From NCBI GenBank assembly GCA_019246575.1, contig JAFAQG010000175.1, positions 1 to 13,221 of the forward strand: a DNA stretch of 13,221 nucleotides, read 5' to 3'. Below the pieces are notes generated by a model. That model was not told the origin of the DNA and made no database searches. It worked only from the letters and a program-made list of their open reading frames with translations. A program made the position numbers and the translations under genes. How positions within the stretch are numbered: the first letter of the stretch is position 1; each line of letters starts with the position of its first letter. The stretch is from Acidobacteriaceae bacterium (GTDB taxonomy: Bacteria > Acidobacteriota > Terriglobia > Bryobacterales > Bryobacteraceae). This document shows, in pieces, positions 7,412-13,221 of this stretch.

Positions 7412-9130
7412 TCAGAAGAACGGTGCAGTTTGCGGAATCGCTTCGCCATCTCCGCGCGGATCGGAGGCGCCATAGAACGTGCCGTGCTCGTCGCGCATCA
7501 CGGCATTCCCCCGGCCCATGGTCTGAGAAAATCTCCCGCACACCTGCAACTGGTGGCCTTTCGCTCTAAGTTGAGCCAGCACCCCTTCGGGAATGCCGGA
7601 TTCCACTGCTACATCGCAGCCTTCGAACGTTAGCTTGGTAAAGCGAGCGGCTTCCAGCGCGGCCTGGATGTTCATGCCGAAATCGACAACGTTCGAAACA
7701 AACTGCGCGTGGGCTTGCGCTTGATTGAAACCACCCATAATGCCGAAGGCGATCTCTGTTCCGCCCTTCTCCATAAACGCAGGAATGATCGTGTGCAGCG
7801 GACGTTTGTGCGGTTCGAGGCTGTTTGGCTCACCAGGGCGGAGAGTGAAGCTTGCGCCTCGATTGTGGAGAACAAAGCCGGTGCCCGGCGCAACAATGCC
7901 GGTTCCGAAAGCGCTGTAGTTGCTCTGAATTAGAGAGACCATGTTGCCCTCCCGGTCGACAACGCTCAGATATGTTGTATCTTTGCCAATGGCGTTGAGT
8001 TTCGAACTGATCTCGGACGGCAACACAGTGCACCGTGCTGTATTGGGCTGAATCAACTTGGCGCGTTGGCGGCCGAGATTCTTTGAGAGAAGCTCTTCGA
8101 CCGGAATCTTACGAAAACGGGGATCGCCAACGTATTTGATCAGATCGGCATAGGCGAGTTTTTTGGCTTCAATCATCACGTGGAGCGCCTCCGCGCTGTT
8201 ATGGCCGTAGCGGGCGAGCGGAAACTCCTCCATGATGTTGAGCATGGACAAAGCCGCAATTCCTTGACCGTTCGGCGGAAGCTCCCACACGCGCCAATCG
8301 CGATATGTCGTTGAGATAGGTTCCACCCATTCCGGCTGGAAGTCGTCCAGATCCTGCATCGACATGGGATTCCCAAGCTGGTTCAAGCAGTGGACAATGC
8401 GCTCCGCGGTTGCTCCTCGATAGAAACCATTGCGGCCGTCGCGGGCGATGAGCTCGAGTGATTTTGCAAGAGGCTCGTCCCGGAAAATCTCACCGCTTGC
8501 GGGCGCACGTCCCGAAGGTGCGTAGGTCGCGAGAAAACCCGGCTGCTTTTGAAGAAGCGCGACGGAAGCCTTCCACACCGCTGCATCAAACTCCGTGATG
8601 GGAACACCGTTGCGGGCGAAGTAGATCGCCGGAGTGAGCACGTCGGCCAACCGCAGCTTACCGAATCGCTTACTAAGCGCTTCCCAACCAGCCACCGCTC
8701 CGGGAACCGTAACGGCAAGAACGCTCCGTGGTGGAATTTCTCCGTTGACGGCGCGAGATCGGTAAGATTCGATCGTCGCTGCGCCCGGGCTCCAACCGCT
8801 GGAGTTGAGACCGTAAACTTTGCCGTCCTTTGCGTCGTAAACAATGGCGAACAGATCGCCGCCGGCGCCATTCATCATTGGTTCGATCACGCCCAACACG
8901 GCGTTCGCGGCGATCGCCGCATCCCCAGCACTTCCACCCCGGTCGAGGATCGCTGCGCCGGCCTGTGAAGCGACCGTTTGGCTCGTCGCCACAATGCCGA
9001 ACCGGCTAATTACGAGGGAGCGGGCTTGGCTGCGCGAAATGTCTTGCGCGTGCAGTCTGCTATCCGCAAAAAGCAACAACAACAGACTAAGAACAGTCGA
9101 GAACAGAGCGTAGGGCCATCCGCGCGCCAT
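7412..9130 (-). CDS. Secreted gamma-glutamyltransferase-family Ntn hydrolase
   Basis: A 572-residue protein of the gamma-glutamyltranspeptidase family, which self-cleaves into two subunits and transfers or hydrolyses gamma-glutamyl groups, for example from glutathione. Residues 1-29 form a signal peptide ending in an LHAQ-like site, so it should act in the periplasm or outside. The large-subunit hallmark GGSAGDAAIAAN is at 65-76. The self-cleavage site and nucleophile are expected at T385 in KDTTYLSVVD (383-392). The small subunit has RPLHTIIPAF (443-452) and GIMGG (463-467), the latter probably the oxyanion loop. Two substrate-binding features of the E. coli enzyme differ. Its Arg114, which holds the glutamyl carboxylate, aligns with S111 (NSSGWSP, 109-115), and its Ser462-Ser463 pair is replaced by H446-T447. 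This resembles YwrD-like or acylase-like members, so true gamma-glutamyl activity is uncertain. It is 60 bp upstream of thrS and 75 bp downstream of the lyase-like gene, all on the same strand. Confidence 0.93.
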   Translation of the reverse strand: MARGWPYALFSTVLSLLLLLFADSRLHAQDISRSQARSLVISRFGIVATSQTVASQAGAAILDRGGSAGDAAIAANAVLGVIEPMMNGAGGDLFAIVYDAKDGKVYGLNSSGWSPGAATIESYRSRAVNGEIPPRSVLAVTVPGAVAGWEALSKRFGKLRLADVLTPAIYFARNGVPITEFDAAVWKASVALLQKQPGFLATYAPSGRAPASGEIFRDEPLAKSLELIARDGRNGFYRGATAERIVHCLNQLGNPMSMQDLDDFQPEWVEPISTTYRDWRVWELPPNGQGIAALSMLNIMEEFPLARYGHNSAEALHVMIEAKKLAYADLIKYVGDPRFRKIPVEELLSKNLGRQRAKLIQPNTARCTVLPSEISSKLNAIGKDTTYLSVVDREGNMVSLIQSNYSAFGTGIVAPGTGFVLHNRGASFTLRPGEPNSLEPHKRPLHTIIPAFMEKGGTEIAFGIMGGFNQAQAHAQFVSNVVDFGMNIQAALEAARFTKLTFEGCDVAVESGIPEGVLAQLRAKGHQLQVCGRFSQTMGRGNAVMRDEHGTFYGASDPRGDGEAIPQTAPFF

Positions 9131-9205
9131 AACCGAGGATACACATCACGGCGATGTCAGGACTCCTACAGCCGAGTCGAGTCGATCGAGGGGTGCCGGC
9201 CGCCT

Positions 9206-10360
9206 CTATTCGATAACAAGCTGCACAACGGCGACATGCGACAGTGCGCCGCTGATTCCGGAGATCACGAGCGAGTAAGCGCCGGTCGGAGTTGTCTCGG
9301 ACGTGTGAACGCGCAGAATCGAATGCCCCGAGCCGCCGGTAATGCTATCGGGACAGAATTCGGCCGTTGCGCCGTCTGGAAGACCTGTAACGCTTAACGC
9401 AACACTGTCATTAAAGCCGCGCACCGTCGAGACCCGGATACCGTAACGCTCGGTCGCGCCGGGCGGGATCGCGTTCGCGCTCGAGAAGGCCCGCACGGAG
9501 AAATCGGGCAGCTCCTCATCGCTCAGACAGTCGTCTGTACCTTTCGCAAGGCAGAAGCGATCGAAGAGCACCTGTTCATCGGCGAGCTGGTCGGGATGCG
9601 TGAGGCTGCGATAAATGCCCCACTTCGGCCTGACTACCGTCGTGCCGTTGCGCCAGAGATCGAGGTTGTCGTTCGAGTATGAAAAGAGCGTCTCGCCATC
9701 GCTGAGGCGGTTGATCACGATCGAGTACTGGCCCTGAGAGCTATACGTGATGTTCTCGTACGCTTCAACCCAGGTGCCGAGAAATGGGGAGAGTTCCGTA
9801 CTCGAGCGCACTGTGGTCACGCCCATAGAATCGATATGAATGAGCTGCAGACTGTCAACAGCGCCCGAGCTTCCTTTTCGCGGGGTGAGAGTGATGATGG
9901 GGTTCGCGGCATCGCCGTCGTAGGGCTTGATCTGGTGAATATGCGTAAAGCTGGTGGCCGGCTGAAACCCGGCCGGAAGCTTGAACTTCCAGCGGAACGT
10001 GACAGTGTCGTTTAGGAAGCCTTTCAGGTAATCGGGCGTGCTGGAGTTTCCCTCCGTTTTGATTTCGACGCGCTGGCGATCGAAATTGATGCACCGGTCA
10101 TTGTCCGGGTACACGTGGATGTTGAAGACGAAAGCGTATTTACCCAGGTAGTCGTCGACCGCTTGTGTGATGTGGGGCCCGAACTCTGGATGGCTGCAAT
10201 CGGGAGTTTCGGGCCCCGACGCGAGGACGTCTTCAATGTGCCTATAAGTATCTGTCACGCCATTAGCGCTGAGAATGACCTGCCCGAAGAGGCCGGACGC
10301 CCCACCCAAGGCGGACGCGAGAAGGATGAGTGGTGCGTGTTGAAGACTAAGGCGCGGCAT
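9206..10360 (-). CDS. Secreted jelly-roll polysaccharide-lyase-like protein with C-terminal Ig-like domain
   Basis: A 384-residue secreted protein. I chose the ATG at 10360 because it starts directly with a signal peptide (1-27, ending in LFGQ) and has a GGGGGT ribosome-binding element 6 bp upstream; the open frame extends to an ATG at 10456 but adds an unlikely leader. Residues about 70-275 look like a concanavalin/jelly-roll polysaccharide-lyase fold. Three motifs sit where alginate/glucuronan-lyase-type enzymes keep their active-site strands: DRQRVEIK (94-101), HIHQIK (140-145) and PKWGIYRS (245-252), comparable to RxELR, QIH and YFKAGxYxQ. The substrate is unknown, and a non-catalytic binding role is possible. 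Residues about 285-384 form an Ig-like repeat of the type common in acidobacterial secreted proteins (GLPDGATAEF at 326-335, TGGSG at 341-345). Cys at 55, 90, 270 and 278 could form disulfides. It is divergent from the TonB-dependent receptor, a natural uptake partner. Confidence 0.75.
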   Translation of the reverse strand: MPRLSLQHAPLILLASALGGASGLFGQVILSANGVTDTYRHIEDVLASGPETPDCSHPEFGPHITQAVDDYLGKYAFVFNIHVYPDNDRCINFDRQRVEIKTEGNSSTPDYLKGFLNDTVTFRWKFKLPAGFQPATSFTHIHQIKPYDGDAANPIITLTPRKGSSGAVDSLQLIHIDSMGVTTVRSSTELSPFLGTWVEAYENITYSSQGQYSIVINRLSDGETLFSYSNDNLDLWRNGTTVVRPKWGIYRSLTHPDQLADEQVLFDRFCLAKGTDDCLSDEELPDFSVRAFSSANAIPPGATERYGIRVSTVRGFNDSVALSVTGLPDGATAEFCPDSITGGSGHSILRVHTSETTPTGAYSLVISGISGALSHVAVVQLVIE

Positions 10361-10477
10361 GGCTCGACCCCCAAAACTAGAGTATCCGTCAGCGATTGAA
10401 CGGACAAGCGGGAGTCTCGCAAAAACACTATTGCTTCGGTCGGCATGTGGGAGCAAAATCGGGCAAGGGGGTTAGTC
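10361..10477. promoter_or_regulatory. Divergent intergenic region between lyase-like gene and TonB-dependent receptor
   Basis: This 117-bp spacer must hold the promoters for both divergent genes. Each end carries a G-rich ribosome binding site: ACCCCC at 10367-10372 reads GGGGGT towards the - strand gene, and GGGGGT at 10467-10472 faces the + strand gene. I see no convincing -35/-10 pair or operator palindrome. The shared spacer allows joint control by one regulator. Confidence 0.5.
10465..10471 (+). promoter_or_regulatory. Ribosome binding site of the TonB-dependent receptor
   Basis: AAGGGGG lies 6 bp before the ATG at 10478. It is the best ribosome-binding element in the window and fixes the start of the receptor, which reads straight into a signal peptide. 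Confidence 0.7.
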
Positions 10478-13221
10478 ATGCGTTACCAGCGAATTCGCGC
10501 CCGTGCGGCGCTCGCTTGTTTTTGCGTTTTCGGCTGGATGGCAACGCCGTCTTTTGGCCAGAACGCCGTTTCAGGAACAGTCATCGGTACCGTGCTCGAT
10601 ACGACGGGCGCCGCCGTCCCCGGGGCGGCGGTACGCGTCGAAAACATTGCACAGGGTGTGGTTTATAACACCACCACGAACGATTCGGGCAATTATACGC
10701 AGACGAATGTTCAACCCGGCAACTACACAATCACGATCACCAAGACGGGCTTTCAGAAGTACGTTCAACAGAACGTTGCGGTCGCGGTGAGTCAATCGAC
10801 TCGCGTGGACGCATCGCTGCAGGTGGGTGCCGAGACGCAGGAGGTCACCGTCACTGCCGCGCCGCCCGCAATTGAGACGGACCGGGCCGACGTGCAAACC
10901 AATCTTACAGCGGGGCAGATCGGGTCGCTCCCGGTTGCTAACCGCAACTTCACTAACCTTGCGCTGCTGACGCCGGGCTCCGTGATCAACACGTATCAGC
11001 ATGCCGCCAGCGAGAACCCGCAGCAATCGACGCTGGTGAACACGGGCGGCCAGCTATTCGCGAACACGAACTATCAGCTCGACGGAATGAATAACAACGA
11101 CGTGGTCCTGGGGATCACGATGGTGAATCCGCCGATCGATTCGGTGGCCGAGTTTACGGCGGAAACGAGCAATTATGATGCCGAGTATCACGCCACGGGC
11201 GCCGTGATTAGCGTCGAGACCAAATCGGGCACGAACGACTTTCACGGCAGCGCATTCGAGTTTCTGCAAAACGATCTCTTTCAGGCGCGAGATCCATTCA
11301 CTCAGGGTCTGCATGCGCCCGGCACGCCGACGCCTCCGCACCGGGGCATTCCTGAGTTGCGATGGAATCAGTTCGGCGGCACCGTCGGCGGCCCTATCAA
11401 GAAAGACAGGCTTTTTTTCTTCGGCGATTACCAGGCGACGTATCGCAGGAATGGAGCATCCGAATCCCTGCGAGTACCCACGGCAGCCGAGCGAACCGGG
11501 AACCTCAGCGACCTCGGTGTTACGATTTATAACCCGTTCACGGGAAACCCGGACGGCACGGGGCGAGCTGTTTTCACGGGGGCAATGATTCCGCCGAACC
11601 TGATTCCGCAGCCTATCTCGAAGCTGCTCTCTGTTCTTCCGCAGCCTAACTTTACTCCGGTAAGTGCGACGGCGAATAATTATTCAGCAAGCACAGTCGA
11701 GAATTACAACACTAATCAGTTTGATATCCGCAGCGATTACTTCAGCAGTAGTAACAAGCTGCACGCGTTCGGCCGGTACGATTACCTGACCGCCGATATC
11801 AACGCTCCGGGTCCGTTCGGATTGTATGGCGGTCCACAATTCCCGCAATTGGGCTTTTCCGGACTTTCGAATGCGCTGAACCAGAACGCCAGCGGAGATG
11901 TAACGTACACGTTCGGGCCGACTCTGTTGACGGATGTGCGAATCGGCATGTCGCGCTATCGGGTCACCGTCACGGCGCCGGACCAGACGACGCAACTCGC
12001 GAATTCAGTTGGCATCCCGGGGCTGAACATCGATGGCCGGCCGGACACCAATGGCTTGCCCGACCTGCAACTGAGCGGCGCGCTCTTCATGGGCTATTCG
12101 TGCAACTGTCCGCTGCACGAGAGGGAGACGGTCATCGATTACGTCAATAACTGGACCAAAATCGCGGGCAATCACACCATTCGATTCGGCAGCACGTGGG
12201 AGCAGGCTTGGAACCAGCGGCTGCCGAGCGACAACCATCGGGCGGGCGTGTACAATTTCACGGGTTCCGTGACATCCTCCGCAGCGAATACGAACAGCGG
12301 CGATCCGCTGGCATCCTTCCTGCTGGGTCTGCCATCGACCTTTGCGCGGTTCCAACAACAATCGACGACGCAGGAAGACCGCCAAAACCGGTCCTATTCG
12401 TTCGTGCAGGACACCTGGCGGATCACAAGCAAGCTGACGCTGAATCTCGGGGTGCGGTGGGACATCTGGTTCCCGGATTACTCGCTGCACGCGGGCCAAG
12501 GCGGCCGTTACGACGTGACGACCAACATCGTGTATATACCCGGTGTCGGCGGCGTCTCACTGAACGCTAACCAAAACACGCAATGGTTCAACTTCTCACC
12601 CCGGGTCGGCATCGCTTACGCGCCCGATTCGAAGACCGTGGTGCGTACCGGTTATGGGCGGGGATATTCGCAAGGAACGTTTGGGTGGACCTTCAACAAC
12701 CTGGCTGCGGATATTTTCCCGTCGATTGTGAATCAGAACATCACACAGACTTCGCCGTTTGTCGCCGTGTTCCCGATCACCACGGCGCCGCCCGCCGTTG
12801 TATTTCCGACGATTCCATCCAACGGCCAGCTGCCGCTGCCGACTGGTATCAGTACGCCATACATTCCAGCCAATCAAAAAATTCCGTACTCAGAGCAATG
12901 GAACTTCACGGTACAGCGCGAGCTGGTTTCGCAACTTACGGTTTCCCTTGGGTACGTCGGCAACGTTGGCCGGCACTTGAACGGCGGTTTTGCCTTGAAT
13001 GATGCGCCGCCGGGGCCCGGTCCGCTGCTGACACGCCGACCGCTATACCTTCGCTACGGTTTGCCTCAGCCCATCAATGATAAATGCGACTGCACGAGCA
13101 GCAACTACAACGCCTTCCAGGTGCAGGCATCGAAGCGCTTTGGGGGATTCTATTCGCTGCTGGCGAACTTTTCCTGGCAGAGGGCGCTCGATTACGCGCA
13201 AGAGAGCGTACCGCTTCCGAC
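10478..13221 (+). CDS. TonB-dependent receptor with carboxypeptidase-regulatory-like domain (Oar-like), 3' end outside window
   Basis: The frame is open from ATG 10478 to the window edge: 914 codons, no stop. It encodes an outer-membrane transporter of the Oar-like type. A signal peptide (about 1-28, ending in SFGQ) is followed by a carboxypeptidase-regulatory-like beta-sandwich (about 30-115, with DTTGAAVPGAAV and NDSGNYT-like segments) and by the plug (about 125-235, with LPVANRNFTNLALLTPG and YQLDGMNNND). A long beta-barrel rich in aromatic-Asn/Gly strands then runs to the edge (GGPIKKDRLFFFGDYQ near 303-318, YSEQWNFTVQRELV near 804-817). No clear TonB box is visible, as is common in this group. 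Two CxC pairs, C542/C544 and C870/C872, fall in probable barrel loops. Members usually take up or bind large ligands such as oligosaccharides; the ligand here is unknown, but the divergent lyase-like gene suggests a glycan. The family is usually about 1000-1200 residues, so roughly 100-300 are probably missing. Confidence 0.93.
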   Translation, partial: MRYQRIRARAALACFCVFGWMATPSFGQNAVSGTVIGTVLDTTGAAVPGAAVRVENIAQGVVYNTTTNDSGNYTQTNVQPGNYTITITKTGFQKYVQQNVAVAVSQSTRVDASLQVGAETQEVTVTAAPPAIETDRADVQTNLTAGQIGSLPVANRNFTNLALLTPGSVINTYQHAASENPQQSTLVNTGGQLFANTNYQLDGMNNNDVVLGITMVNPPIDSVAEFTAETSNYDAEYHATGAVISVETKSGTNDFHGSAFEFLQNDLFQARDPFTQGLHAPGTPTPPHRGIPELRWNQFGGTVGGPIKKDRLFFFGDYQATYRRNGASESLRVPTAAERTGNLSDLGVTIYNPFTGNPDGTGRAVFTGAMIPPNLIPQPISKLLSVLPQPNFTPVSATANNYSASTVENYNTNQFDIRSDYFSSSNKLHAFGRYDYLTADINAPGPFGLYGGPQFPQLGFSGLSNALNQNASGDVTYTFGPTLLTDVRIGMSRYRVTVTAPDQTTQLANSVGIPGLNIDGRPDTNGLPDLQLSGALFMGYSCNCPLHERETVIDYVNNWTKIAGNHTIRFGSTWEQAWNQRLPSDNHRAGVYNFTGSVTSSAANTNSGDPLASFLLGLPSTFARFQQQSTTQEDRQNRSYSFVQDTWRITSKLTLNLGVRWDIWFPDYSLHAGQGGRYDVTTNIVYIPGVGGVSLNANQNTQWFNFSPRVGIAYAPDSKTVVRTGYGRGYSQGTFGWTFNNLAADIFPSIVNQNITQTSPFVAVFPITTAPPAVVFPTIPSNGQLPLPTGISTPYIPANQKIPYSEQWNFTVQRELVSQLTVSLGYVGNVGRHLNGGFALNDAPPGPGPLLTRRPLYLRYGLPQPINDKCDCTSSNYNAFQVQASKRFGGFYSLLANFSWQRALDYAQESVPLP

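Noticed and set aside
10361..10456. Extended start of the lyase-like gene at 10456.
   Set aside because: It would put 32 non-signal residues before a good signal peptide and would cover most of the divergent promoter spacer. The start at 10360 has its own ribosome binding site.
10431..10459. TTGCTT and CAAAAT, 17 bp apart, as a promoter for the receptor.
   Set aside because: Matches to consensus are weak, and transcription would begin inside or just before the ribosome binding site.

Overview
The window most likely comes from an acidobacterium, probably of the Bryobacterales/Solibacter kind. The strongest pointer is the large receptor at the right edge. It has a signal peptide, a carboxypeptidase-regulatory-like domain, a TonB plug and a long beta-barrel, which is the 'Oar-like' architecture greatly expanded in soil Acidobacteriota. 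A Tat-exported GH127-type protein, a secreted lyase-like protein with a C-terminal Ig-like domain, and fairly high-GC coding DNA fit the same picture. This placement is inference; there is no rRNA gene here.

Left block (+ strand, 163-4223): a secreted GH127/DUF1680 beta-L-arabinofuranosidase-like enzyme, a DUF488 protein, a possible small acidic protein overlapping the 3' end of the DUF488 gene, and a major-facilitator transporter whose frame is broken in the middle (about 3600-3650). Both halves of the transporter are intact, so this is either a recent lesion or a sequence error.

Middle block (- strand, read right to left, 10360-4263): a secreted jelly-roll polysaccharide-lyase-like protein, a secreted gamma-glutamyltransferase-family hydrolase, threonyl-tRNA synthetase (thrS), and a membrane glycosyltransferase of the ceramide-glucosyltransferase/HpnI type. 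The last two overlap by ATGA and are probably translationally coupled. The block converges with the transporter across a 39-bp gap.

Right edge (+ strand, 10478 to the end): a TonB-dependent receptor, cut by the window. It diverges from the lyase-like gene across 117 bp, and the two genes have near mirror-image G-rich ribosome binding sites.

Working picture: the receptor and the lyase-like protein may form a small glycan-capture pair, with the GH127 enzyme as a further carbohydrate-active function nearby. thrS is housekeeping. I saw no CRISPR array, tRNA, rRNA, insertion sequence or defence module. The points most worth checking are the altered substrate pocket of the gamma-glutamyltransferase homologue, the thrS/lipid-glycosyltransferase coupling, the overlapping small gene, the broken transporter and the receptor/lyase pair.
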